Shown here: positions 26,523 through 34,526 of the stretch, piece after piece
How the letters are laid out: each line of letters begins with the position of its first letter
Numbering within the stretch: the stretch's first letter is position 1
Assembly: GCF_025398735.1 (NCBI RefSeq)
Contig: NZ_CP104694.1
Span: 2,815,001-2,879,000, forward strand
Reading direction: 5' to 3'
From: Tahibacter amnicola
GTDB taxonomy: Bacteria > Pseudomonadota > Gammaproteobacteria > Xanthomonadales > Rhodanobacteraceae
DNA length: 64,000 nucleotides
Position numbers and translations under genes: made by a program
The notes under the pieces: generated by a model
Seen by the model: the letters and a program-made list of their open reading frames with translations, nothing else
Database searches by the model: none
Told to the model about the DNA's origin: nothing

Positions 26523-26672
26523 CGCACTTTCCTCCGAGGTGGCATGCCCGTAGCCAGGCCGCCGCAGCGGCCGGGGGCGAATCTCTCGTCAGTGGTTCCC
26601 GCGGGGGGAATCATAGCTCGTGGGGGAGGGGATGGGGATTGCCATCCCCATCTGGGGCCGGGGTGGGCTTTT

Positions 26673-26894
26673 GTAGGTTGGCGCTGAGCGGAGCGAAGCC
26701 CGACATTGCCGGGCGTTTTGGTGTGTCTGGGCCTCAAAGAGCAAGAGCGTTTCGTCTGTCCTTCGGCCAGCCGACTTACTTCTGTAGGTTGGTGCTGAGC
26801 GCAGCGAAGCCCAACATTGCCGGGCGTTTTGGTGTGTCTGGGCCTCAAAGAGCAAGAGCGTTTCGTCTGTCCTTCGGCCAGCCGACTTACTTCT
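26673..26894 (+). repeat. Tandem repeat of 111 bp, two copies
   Basis: Copy one 26673-26783 and copy two 26784-26894, both starting GTAGGTTGG and containing GCTGAGCG-AGCGAAGCCC and GGTGTGTCTGGGCCTCAAAG. The second copy's end overlaps the start of long repeat C. Confidence 0.85.
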
Positions 26895-27134
26895 CTTTGC
26901 TTGTGCAAAGAGAAGTAAGCAAGAGAAAGCACACCCCAGGCGGGTCGGTCGCCGGCCATCCATGGCCGGCGACTTCGCGAGTCGCCTCCGGGGTTTGGTG
27001 AAGGGGCATCCTGCCCCTGCACCAAACTGGCGCACATCCCTGTGCGCCACCGCCTTCGGCGGCTGATCCTACGGCGCCTCGCCGACCCTAATGGGGCCCC
27101 ATTGAAGAGCGGCGCGCATCCTGCGCGCAGAAGC
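26850..27134 (+). repeat. Long structured repeat, copy C
   Basis: Same orientation as copy A, from AGCAAGAGCGTTTCG to GCGCGCAGAAGC, including the GTCGCCGGCC/GGCCGGCGAC palindrome and the CACATCCCTGTGCGCCACC segment. It lies upstream of the GlcG-domain lipoprotein gene. Confidence 0.9.
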
Positions 27135-27189
27135 AACGGCAACGGCGACGGCAACGGCGACGGCAATAACGATGGCGGCTACGCTTTTC

Positions 27190-27323
27190 GTAGCCCGGGT
27201 TAACCCGCAGGGTTCACCCGGGGTGAACGCGCGTCGACGCCGGAGATGCGCGGCGTGGCGCGGGCGATGATTCGGCGGCAATTCGTGATTCACCCCGGGT
27301 GCGCTTGCGCTTACCCGGGCTAC
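27190..27323. repeat. REPIN-like inverted repeat pair, copy 3
   Basis: Begins GTAGCCCGGGTTAACCC and ends TTACCCGGGCTAC, both GTAG heads intact and pointing outward, with CACCCGGGG and CACCCCGGG internal arms. It is the cleanest of the three full copies. Confidence 0.85.
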
Positions 27324-27359
27324 AAAATCGAAAGCGCGGCTCAGCATCCTGCGCTGCGG

Positions 27360-27821
27360 CTACCTGGCTTCCATCGCGGCAATCGCAGCGCTGCGGAAGC
27401 GCAGGGGGTCGGCGATGGCGGGAATGGGGGTGCTGGTACCGCCGGAACCTTTGATGACAATCGTGCCGTAGTTGAGAAGCCGGCCGATGATGCTCTGTTC
27501 GACGTGGAAGGATTCCACCTTGCTGTGGCCCAGCTCGATCGTATGGCGGCTGATCAGGCCGAATTTGGCGACAACGCGGCGTGATGTGACGGCGAGTTCG
27601 GTTGACGAGGCGTAGATGAAGCGCTTCAGCCACCACAGCGCGCCGATGGCGACGACGCCGAGGCTGATGGTCCACCAGGGAATGTGGCTGGGAGGCCAGA
27701 ACGGGATTGTGGCCACGCCGGGAATGATGATGCTCACCGGTGCGGCATAAATCGACCAATGCGTCTTGCCGACGGCGACGATGCGTTCGTCCTGGGTGAG
27801 GGAGGATTGGACGTAGCCCAT
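27360..27821 (-). CDS. Bacterial PH-domain (bPH2/YdbS-like) membrane protein
   Basis: A 153-residue protein. Two membrane helices (about 25-45 IYAAPVSIIIPGVATIPF and 50-68 WTISLGVVAIGALWWLKRF) are followed by a bPH2 domain with the pattern ELAVTSRRVVAKFGLISRHTIELGHSKVESFHVEQSIIGRLLNYGTIVIKGSGGT. Such proteins sit in the inner membrane; the molecular role is not known. It lies between the ClpS-like pair and the GlcG-domain gene on the same strand but is separated from the latter by repeats, so a functional link to the redox genes is not shown. Confidence 0.87.
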   Translation of the reverse strand: MGYVQSSLTQDERIVAVGKTHWSIYAAPVSIIIPGVATIPFWPPSHIPWWTISLGVVAIGALWWLKRFIYASSTELAVTSRRVVAKFGLISRHTIELGHSKVESFHVEQSIIGRLLNYGTIVIKGSGGTSTPIPAIADPLRFRSAAIAAMEAR

Positions 27822-27983
27822 TGGATGCTCCAGGTCTGCTTGCCCGGACCGTTTTCACGTCAATGTGCGTCGGCCCGGTAGTGCCGGGGCGAGGCTATTG
27901 GAAAGGCGCGGGGATTTCCATGCCGGTGCCGGCAGTACAAAGGCGGTACGGCGTGGAAGATGGCAAAGATGGCGTTGCCTGCG

Positions 27984-28373
27984 TCACGCGTCGCCCGGCG
28001 GCGTTTTGCGATGGACGACGCGGCAAACCAGCGGGAAACCATGGCGCGTGGCATCGTCGGTGATACCTCTGGCGACGGCCTGCGCATCCTCCAGCGTCGC
28101 CGTTGAGAGAAGGATTCCGCCGTGCGCGTGAATATGTACCGTCACGAATTGCGCGTCCCGCGAATCCATGCGCGCATGCCGTTGAAGCGCATCGGCCACG
28201 AAATCCATCGGTGTCTTGTCATCGTCCAGGAGCTCGACGCCGTAGCAGAAATCTTCCTTCAGCGTGCTTTTCAGTGCCAGGGAGACGCTGTCCCTGTCGA
28301 TGATCGGCGGCGGTGGACCCTTCCAGGCGGCGCGTAGTTCGTCGAGGAACCGTTGCCAGAACGAATTCCTCAT
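27984..28373 (-). CDS. ClpS-like N-degron adaptor domain protein (first paralogue)
   Basis: A 129-residue protein with a ClpS core at about 42-120: YGVELLDDDKTPMDFVADALQRHARMDSRDAQFVTVHIHAHGGILLSTATLEDAQAVARGITDDATRHGFPLVC. The 'DDxTPM-FV' motif and the histidine-containing central helix match the substrate-binding face of ClpS, which delivers N-degron substrates to ClpAP. The N-terminal 40 residues (WQRFLDELRAAWKGPP) form an extension unlike that of normal ClpS. It is 62 bp downstream of a second ClpS-like gene. No clpA is nearby, so a specialised role near the redox locus is possible. Confidence 0.85.
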   Translation of the reverse strand: MRNSFWQRFLDELRAAWKGPPPPIIDRDSVSLALKSTLKEDFCYGVELLDDDKTPMDFVADALQRHARMDSRDAQFVTVHIHAHGGILLSTATLEDAQAVARGITDDATRHGFPLVCRVVHRKTPPGDA

Positions 28374-28434
28374 GGGAAGAAGCTCCCGAACACCTTCACC
28401 GCGATGCGAGACGACAATCGCATAGATGGAGGAA

Positions 28435-28815
28435 TCACGGTGAATAGTCCCGGGAGATGGCGCGGCAAACGAGGGGATACCCCCGCGCCTTCGCGTCGGC
28501 CGTCACGCCCTCGGCAAATGCCTCGGCCTGCGCCATTGTGTCGGTCGGGAGCACAGCGCCCCCACGCAAATGGATCTGAAGCATCATTTCGTATGCTCGC
28601 TTCGTGGCGAAGTTGCCATGCGTGACAAGGCAATCCACGACGAATTCCATGGGGGATGAATCGTCGTTGAGAATTTCGACGCCGTACAAGAAGCCGTCCG
28701 GCACGAAGCCTTCGCGGTCAAGCAGCGATGTGCCCGTGGGAAATACGGCCGAGGCAGGTGCGTCCCAGAATCGTTTGAGGGCATCGAGACAGCGGGTCAA
28801 GAACGTCAACATCAT
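28435..28815 (-). CDS. ClpS-like N-degron adaptor domain protein (second paralogue)
   Basis: A 126-residue protein starting at ATG 28815 (an ATG at 28812 and a GTG at 28830 are also possible). The core YGVEILNDDSSPMEFVVDCLVTHGNFATKRAYEMMLQIHLRGGAVLPTDTMAQAEAFAEGVTADAKARGYPLVCRA is ClpS-like, with the 'NDDxxPMEFV' binding motif. The N-terminal extension (LTRCLDALKRFWDAP) differs from that of the neighbouring paralogue, so the pair is an old duplication. A lone REP-type sequence (28841-28880) lies just upstream. Confidence 0.85.
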   Translation of the reverse strand: MMLTFLTRCLDALKRFWDAPASAVFPTGTSLLDREGFVPDGFLYGVEILNDDSSPMEFVVDCLVTHGNFATKRAYEMMLQIHLRGGAVLPTDTMAQAEAFAEGVTADAKARGYPLVCRAISRDYSP

Positions 28816-28840
28816 CGGTTTTCCATTCACGTATTCGCAG

Positions 28841-28880
28841 GTTCACCCCGGGGCAGACCCTTTGAGTTGACCCGGGTTAC
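28841..28880. repeat. Solitary REP-like sequence
   Basis: Half of a REPIN: GTTCACCCCGGGG at the left and TTGACCCGGGTTAC at the right, matching the right arm of copies at 12144, 22069 and 27190. The partner half is missing. Confidence 0.75.
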
Positions 28881-29019
28881 AGGAATCCATCGCTTGTGTC
28901 TCAGACAATGCGCAGCCCGAACCCCAACCAGGAATATCAGATTGTGGGCTGATCAACCGTGGTTGCATTGGTGGGGTTCGCTCCCGGCTCACCCCAATCT
29001 ACAGAAATATACAAAGCGT

Positions 29020-30687
29020 TTACAGGGACTGCAGCTTCAACCCCTCCGCCTGATGATACTTGTGACACGCAATGCACGTACTCGCCACCTTGCTTCCCCC
29101 GGTCTCGCCGGCGTGACACTGCCGGCAATTCTCGATACCCGGAATGAGCAAGTCGGAGGCGGTTTCGGAGGTGGTGGCCTGATGGCAATCCCCGCAGGCC
29201 ATCGTGGCGTGCCTGGCGTGGGTGAATGATGCCTCGCCGAACCAGATGCCGGCGACACGCACGGGCGCAATGCGCCATTCGGTTTCGGCGGTGGGCGGCG
29301 TGACGGTGTGGCAGGTGATGCAGGCGCGGTCGGTGAAGATGCTGTCGACCACCTGTCGTGCTTTGTTGCGCGCCCAGGCCAGCGCTTCGATCTGCTGTTC
29401 CCGCGATAGCGGCGGGTCACCCGGACGCCGCCGCGCCTGGACGACCGCGGGCGCGCCGGCGTCGCTGTAGCCACCGGAAAGCGCCCGCCTGGCGTAGTAG
29501 TCGTCCAGCATGTAGCCCACCTCGGCCACCTTCGCGTGCGGCACTTCGCGTTCGGGGGAGAACGTGTCGAAGCCCAGCGTGTGGCATTCGTGGCACATCG
29601 TCTCGAACTGGATCGGTTTCATGGCCAGGCCGCCGGCATCGGGTGTGTGGCAGCTGGCGCAGGTGAGTGTGCGCGTGCCTTTTGGCGTGTTGAGGTCAGG
29701 CTTGAGATGCTTGACGTGATTGAATTTCAGGCCCGAGGTTTCCTTGACCATGGGTGTTAGCAGCGTGCGTTGCGGTGCGAAGACGTTGATGTCGTTCCAG
29801 GCCGGCAGATTGATATGGAAATCCGGGTGGTTCTTGCCGAAGTCGGTGGCGTCGGCGAGCTGGCTGGCGTTGCGGGTGCGCGTCTTGAGATCGGTATGGC
29901 ACGTGGCGCAGAGGGCCTGGTCGGTGCGGACCATGCCGCGCAGGCCGTGGTGATCCTGGTGGCAACTGGCGCAGCGGGCTTCGCCCAGCGCCGGCAGGTT
30001 GAATTTTGCGGGGTCGGCGTGTGCGGCGATCTGCGTGTGGCAGCTGAGGCAGGTGCGGTCGCGCACCTGCAGGAACGGCGTGTCGTGGCAGCGCTTGCAG
30101 TCGTCGCCGAAGAAACGGTGTGCGGCATCGAGCGGCCCAGGATTCCAGCTGGTAGTGCCGGGCAGATGCGCGGCGGTGATCACGCGAGCAATCACGGGGC
30201 TGTAGTGTGACGCCGCGGGAATCAGCAGGCCCAGGACGAGCGTGCCCAAGAACAGCAGCCACGAGGGCAGGCGTTTGCCCAGCCAGGTTTCCTTGAGCGA
30301 GGTGGGCTTGGCACGCCGGGCGTGGACGGCGGCCTGTTCGGTCTTGTCGAGTGTGGTGATTTCGACGGCGGCTTCGAAATCGCGCGGTGGATCAAGCAGG
30401 GTGATGCGGGTGCTTCCGATTTCAATAGTGGAACCGGCGCTGACGGCGAGGCCGTAGGTGAGTTCGCCGTTGACGCGGATGCCGGCGAGATTGAGGGAAT
30501 CGACACGATAACGGCCGGGGCCGGTGATCTTGACGCGGGCGTGCTTGAGAGCGACGCGCAGGTCCGGAATGAAGATGGCCTGGTCCGCGGCGCGGCCGAT
30601 CGACAGCTGGTCGCCGAAGTGCACGTCTTCCTCGTAGGAGACGGCGCCTTTTCCCTGCTTGAGCACCCGGCGGATCAGCCAACGCAT
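29020..30687 (-). CDS. FHA domain - membrane helix - decaheme cytochrome c fusion
   Basis: A 555-residue protein. Residues about 24-105 look like a forkhead-associated (phosphothreonine-binding) domain: LSIGRAADQAIFIPDLRVALKHARVKI, then GIRVNGELTYGLAVSAGSTIEIG. A single membrane helix (about 140-165, SWLLFLGTLVLGLLIPAAS) follows, then ten CxxCH motifs: CKRCH, CLSCH, CASCH, CATCH, CASCH, CHECH, CITCH, CGDCH, CRQCH, CIACH. The FHA part would be in the cytoplasm and the hemes in the periplasm. This joins a phospho-sensing module to an electron carrier in one chain. It is co-oriented with the membrane and oxidoreductase genes upstream, 44 bp after the cytochrome b-like gene. Confidence 0.85.
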   Translation of the reverse strand: MRWLIRRVLKQGKGAVSYEEDVHFGDQLSIGRAADQAIFIPDLRVALKHARVKITGPGRYRVDSLNLAGIRVNGELTYGLAVSAGSTIEIGSTRITLLDPPRDFEAAVEITTLDKTEQAAVHARRAKPTSLKETWLGKRLPSWLLFLGTLVLGLLIPAASHYSPVIARVITAAHLPGTTSWNPGPLDAAHRFFGDDCKRCHDTPFLQVRDRTCLSCHTQIAAHADPAKFNLPALGEARCASCHQDHHGLRGMVRTDQALCATCHTDLKTRTRNASQLADATDFGKNHPDFHINLPAWNDINVFAPQRTLLTPMVKETSGLKFNHVKHLKPDLNTPKGTRTLTCASCHTPDAGGLAMKPIQFETMCHECHTLGFDTFSPEREVPHAKVAEVGYMLDDYYARRALSGGYSDAGAPAVVQARRRPGDPPLSREQQIEALAWARNKARQVVDSIFTDRACITCHTVTPPTAETEWRIAPVRVAGIWFGEASFTHARHATMACGDCHQATTSETASDLLIPGIENCRQCHAGETGGSKVASTCIACHKYHQAEGLKLQSL

Positions 30688-30731
30688 GTGTCCTTGCCCC
30701 CTTCGTCACGAAACGGCGGTACGGCGGATGG

Positions 30732-31640
30732 TCACCAGTAGAAGAACACGGAAACGATATGGCCGATCAGCGCGGCCAGCAGCGCGAATGAGAGTGGTAC
30801 GTGGATATAGAGCCAGATTTCCATCAGCGCCTGGTACTGAATGTCACGTGCAACGCGGGTGGCGAGTGATTTCTTGCGGGAGATCAGGTCGATGAGCTTG
30901 CGCAGGGCGTCGGTATGGCGATCGTTGGTGCCGCTGGCAAGGAAGTCGACCATGGCGTAGATGGTCTGGTTGGATTTGGCTTTCGAGGCGTGAAACGAGC
31001 GTTCGTGCTCATCGAGTGCGGCTTTGATACCGGCCAGCGCGGCATCGGAGTCATCGCGTGCATGCAGCTGAGCAAAGACGCCGCCGCCCAGGCGGGTGTT
31101 CTGGATCGAACGCAGCACCACGGCATGCACCTTGGGACTGATGCCGTCGGCGAGGGCGAGGGCGTTCTGGTCCAGTTCGGTGATCTCGTCGAGCATGGCA
31201 TGGCGCGTGGCGCTCTCGCGGTTGCGCGTCATCAGCGTGGGATACCGCAAATAGCAGTACACGCCGTAGAAACCGGAGAAAATCACGATGAGCATCAGCG
31301 CCAGGCAGAACGTATGCAGGTTCCAGCCGACCTGGAAGCCCGCATGCAGCAGGGTGATGAGGATAAGACTGGTGCCGAGGTACACGTGGGCGGACAGCCA
31401 GCCGCGCAGGCTGGCGCTGCCGCCGCGGTAGCTGCGCTTGCGCAGGCCAAACAGCATGAGCCAGACGATCAGCAACGCGGCGATGGTGCCGAGCGTGTAG
31501 CCGAGCCACGTGCCGCCGTTGGGCGGCACCCCGGGCGAATGCCAGATGTAGGCGACGATGGCGCCGATCGACAGTACCAGGGCGATCCAGAACCAGCGGG
31601 ATCGTGCGTGGTTGAGCAGGGATTCGTGGTGGACGCTCAT
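30732..31640 (-). CDS. Membrane protein with paired histidines, candidate cytochrome b-like electron carrier
   Basis: A 302-residue protein with about six hydrophobic spans. Early: FWIALVLSIGAIVAYIW, TLGTIAALLIVWLMLFGL; then HVYLGTSLILITLLHAGFQ and TFCLALMLIVIFSGFYGVYCY; a central cytosolic helical domain of about 110 residues; and the end HVPLSFALLAALIGHIVSVFFYW. The two histidine pairs in HxxxGTSxxxxxxxxHAG and HVPLSxxxxxxxxGH could ligate two hemes b, as in membrane cytochromes b. There is no match I can name; ligation is inferred. It lies between the FHA-decaheme and zinc-ribbon genes. Confidence 0.6.
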   Translation of the reverse strand: MSVHHESLLNHARSRWFWIALVLSIGAIVAYIWHSPGVPPNGGTWLGYTLGTIAALLIVWLMLFGLRKRSYRGGSASLRGWLSAHVYLGTSLILITLLHAGFQVGWNLHTFCLALMLIVIFSGFYGVYCYLRYPTLMTRNRESATRHAMLDEITELDQNALALADGISPKVHAVVLRSIQNTRLGGGVFAQLHARDDSDAALAGIKAALDEHERSFHASKAKSNQTIYAMVDFLASGTNDRHTDALRKLIDLISRKKSLATRVARDIQYQALMEIWLYIHVPLSFALLAALIGHIVSVFFYW

Positions 31641-31661
31641 GGGTGGAGTCTGGTCTCCGGC

Positions 31662-32108
31662 TCATTCGCCTTCATGGGGAGGAAGGTCGGCGCGATGGCG
31701 CTTGACGAGGAAGTGACCCACGCCGAACAGGGCTGATCCCAGCACGAAGGTGAACGTCACGCCCTTCCAGTAGCGGTCGGGTTCTTCCGAGCGGAAATAG
31801 ATCTTGGTGTCGCAGCGTTTGCAGGGGACGATCACGACGCCGAAGAGAATCTGCAGGATGGCGATCAGAAAGAATCCGGCGCCGGCAATGCGGATGCCAT
31901 GGCCGGTGGTGATGGCTTCGCGGACGACGTGCAGGCGCGCGCTGCGGACGATGTGTATCTGCGCCTTGGCGCTGGCGTCATCCGGTTTTCCGTCGGTCTT
32001 GAGTGGATAGAAGCGCTGCTTGCAGCGATCGCAGTAGTGGAGGCGGCGTCCGAGCGAGCGCGACGGGCCGTGGCAGGTGGGGCAGGGCGGCGTGGTGGCC
32101 TCGTTCAC
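31662..32108 (-). CDS. Zinc-ribbon membrane protein
   Basis: A 148-residue protein. The N-terminus PCPTCHGPSRSLGRRLHYCDRCKQRF has two CxxC pairs 14 residues apart, a zinc ribbon. One span (IRIAGAGFFLIAILQILFGVVIV) follows, then a third CxxC pair (PCKRCDTKIYF) and a second span (GVTFTFVLGSALFGVGHFLV). The CPTCH reading is not a heme site in context, since the pattern is a classic zinc finger. It starts 6 bp after the oxidoreductase stop and likely belongs to the same operon. Its role may be assembly or anchoring; this is inference. Confidence 0.65.
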   Translation of the reverse strand: MNEATTPPCPTCHGPSRSLGRRLHYCDRCKQRFYPLKTDGKPDDASAKAQIHIVRSARLHVVREAITTGHGIRIAGAGFFLIAILQILFGVVIVPCKRCDTKIYFRSEEPDRYWKGVTFTFVLGSALFGVGHFLVKRHRADLPPHEGE

Positions 32109-32114
32109 GGCCGG

Positions 32115-34526
32115 CTACCGTCGGCTGCGCGCATAGGCGGCGAAGTCCTCCGGCGAGATGCGGATGGCGGCCCCGGTGGGACACGCTCGCACGCAGGCAG
32201 GGCCGCTTTTGACATCTTTGCACATGTCGCATTTGACGGCCTTCTTTTCCTTGGCTTCCTTCTTTTTCTTCGGGTCGGGCGGGGCCTCGCCGGGGCCGGG
32301 CCCCAGGCCCAGCAGCAGCCACGACAGCAGGCCCGGCTTCTTGGGCGGCTTGGAGGCCATATGGATTACGCCATAGGGGCAGTTGCGCTCGCAGTTGCCG
32401 CAGCCGATGCAGTTGTCGGCGATATAGACCTCGCCGTTGGGCGCGCGGTGAATGGCATCGGGCGGGCAATCCTTCATGCAGTGGGGATGCTCGCAGTGCC
32501 GGCATGAGGTGGGCACGTGCACACTGGCGAAGGTCGGCCCGGCTTCGCGGTCCAGGCGCGAGGTGCCACCGTGGGTTTCGGCGCAGGCTTTCTCGCAGTT
32601 GTCGCAGCGCACGCAGAGTGATTCGTCGATCAGCAGGATGTCGGTGGCTTCGCCGGCGCCCTGGGCGAGCAGGAACTGGATGATGTCGCCGCCTTCGGGC
32701 GCGACCTGCATGGCGAGATTGGCGGCCGCACGCTGGCGGTATTCCTGTTGCAGGCGCAACTTGAGCGCGGGCAGGCGGGCGACGAGGGTCTTGAAGCTTT
32801 CGCCATCGAGGCGGACGGTTTCGGTGGCGATGGCGGCGCGCGCGGTCGCGGAGCGTTTGGAATCGCCCAGCAGGGCCATTTCGCCGACGTAGTTGCCGGC
32901 CGGCACGTAGGAGAGCACGACATCCTTGCCGCCGATGATGCGCGAAATGGTGAGCGAGCCCACGCGCACCAGATGCAGGCAGTCGCCGATCTCGCCTTCG
33001 TTGAAGAGCACGTCGCCGGCGTTGAAGGTCTGCAGCGTGGCGTGCGAAACGATGTCGGCCAGCTGCGCGGCCGTGGCTTCGGGGGCGAAGCGCGACTGGA
33101 TGGCGCGCAGGATGAAGGTCTGGTCGATTTCGCGCTTGACCGCGGCGACGGAATTGATCAGCCGGTTCATCGAGCGGCGCGGCGTTTCCACGAGCACGCA
33201 GTTGGCGCCAGCAATGACGGTGGCCGAGCGGCGACGGCCCGAGATCAGGCTCATCTCGCCGAAGAATTCTCCCTTGTGCAGGGTGACGCGCTGGTTGGCG
33301 ACCGGGTCGACGACGATCTGCACTTCGCCATCGACGACCGAATAAAAGGAATTCGTATAGTCATTGCGCCTGAACAGCTCTTCGCCGGCGCGGGGCGTGC
33401 GGATCTCCGAATCGAGCATGAATTCGCGCAGTTGCAGCGGGGTGATGTGCGAAAGCAGGCGCACGTTCGCCTGTACGCGGGCGAGGGCCTCGTCGACGCT
33501 GCGGAAACCGGGCATGGCGGCGAACTTGGCCTTGAGCAGGGGTTCATCCGCCGGTTCGACCTTTTCGCCGCGGATGTACTCGATGACCTCGAAGCCCTGG
33601 TTCATCGCCTGCTTGATCAGCGGATAACCGCCCAGGGCGCCGACGATGTAGAGGCCTTTGACATTGGACTCGTACTGCGGGCTGATGGCCGGAACCGAGG
33701 CCGGGTCTTTGCTGGGAAACGTCACGCCGCAGGCTTCCACGAAGCCGCGCGGCGCGGTGGCACCCAGGCGGGCGATGACGCGGTCGATCAGGATCTGTGC
33801 CTTGCCCGCTGGCGTGGTCAGGGCCATGCGGCCCTTCTTGCGGCCCACGTTCAGCGCATCGACGCGTTCGGGCGCGGCGTTGTAGTAGCACTCGATGATG
33901 CCGTCCTCGATGGCCTTGAGAATGGCGGTTTCATTGCCCTTCTTGGCGCGGGCGAACTCGTCGCGCCGGTTCACGATGACGACGTGGTTCTGCCTGGACA
34001 GCGCTACTGCATTTTCGATGGCTGCGTCGCCGGCGCCGACGATGACAATGGTTTCGCCTTCGTATTCGTCCGGGTCGTCGAGCTGGTACTGGACGATGGG
34101 GAGGTCTTCGCCGGGCACGCCGAGCTTGCGGATATTGCCCTGCAGGCCGATGCCCAGAACCACGAACTGGGCTTGGAAACGCTGGCCGTTGGTGCAGCTG
34201 ATCTCGAAGACGCCGTCGTCGCGCTTCTTGATGACGCTGACTTCGTGCCCGTGACGGACGTTGATCTTCAGCTTCGCGGCGGCGGCGTCCCAGGCATCCA
34301 GGATGCTTTCGCGCGAGCCGGCCTTGAAGGGCACGGGCGAGCGCAGGGGCAGGATGCCGGGCTCGTCCATGACGAACTTGCCCTTCTGGTAGCGGAAGAT
34401 CGTATTCGACAGGTGCGCCTCGGCTTCCAGCAGCACGTGGGATTCACCGCGCTCGGCCGCGCGCGCCGCGGCAGACAGGCCCCCTGGGCCGGAGCCCACG
34501 ATCGCGATCCGGAACCGCTCGCTCAT
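32115..34526 (-). CDS. FAD/NAD(P) oxidoreductase fused to two cyclic-nucleotide-binding domains and a four-cluster ferredoxin
   Basis: An 803-residue multi-domain protein. Residues 1-320: thioredoxin-reductase-like fold with FAD motif GSGPGGLSAAARAAERGE and NAD(P) motif IVGAGDAAIENAVAL; the CxxC redox pair of thioredoxin reductase is missing. About 365-470 and 490-600: two cNMP-binding domains with phosphate-binding cassettes FGEMSLISGRRRSATV and VGEMALLGDSKRSATA. About 635-800: DmsB-type ferredoxin with cysteine groups CVRCDNCEKAC, CRHCEHPHCMKDC, CIGCGNCERNC and CDMCKDVKSGPACVRAC, i.e. four [4Fe-4S] clusters. ATG 34526 is the start; the longer frame to 34733 lacks homology. It is likely the cytosolic entry point of electrons into the locus. 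Confidence 0.9.
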   Translation of the reverse strand: MSERFRIAIVGSGPGGLSAAARAAERGESHVLLEAEAHLSNTIFRYQKGKFVMDEPGILPLRSPVPFKAGSRESILDAWDAAAAKLKINVRHGHEVSVIKKRDDGVFEISCTNGQRFQAQFVVLGIGLQGNIRKLGVPGEDLPIVQYQLDDPDEYEGETIVIVGAGDAAIENAVALSRQNHVVIVNRRDEFARAKKGNETAILKAIEDGIIECYYNAAPERVDALNVGRKKGRMALTTPAGKAQILIDRVIARLGATAPRGFVEACGVTFPSKDPASVPAISPQYESNVKGLYIVGALGGYPLIKQAMNQGFEVIEYIRGEKVEPADEPLLKAKFAAMPGFRSVDEALARVQANVRLLSHITPLQLREFMLDSEIRTPRAGEELFRRNDYTNSFYSVVDGEVQIVVDPVANQRVTLHKGEFFGEMSLISGRRRSATVIAGANCVLVETPRRSMNRLINSVAAVKREIDQTFILRAIQSRFAPEATAAQLADIVSHATLQTFNAGDVLFNEGEIGDCLHLVRVGSLTISRIIGGKDVVLSYVPAGNYVGEMALLGDSKRSATARAAIATETVRLDGESFKTLVARLPALKLRLQQEYRQRAAANLAMQVAPEGGDIIQFLLAQGAGEATDILLIDESLCVRCDNCEKACAETHGGTSRLDREAGPTFASVHVPTSCRHCEHPHCMKDCPPDAIHRAPNGEVYIADNCIGCGNCERNCPYGVIHMASKPPKKPGLLSWLLLGLGPGPGEAPPDPKKKKEAKEKKAVKCDMCKDVKSGPACVRACPTGAAIRISPEDFAAYARSRR

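Noticed and set aside
25572-26687. 371-codon plus-strand frame
   Set aside because: Shadow of the GlcG-domain lipoprotein; no start site or motif.
31662-32108. Heme site CPTCH in the zinc-ribbon protein
   Set aside because: The CxxC occurs as a pair 14 residues apart before a membrane span with no signal peptide, which fits a zinc ribbon better than heme c.
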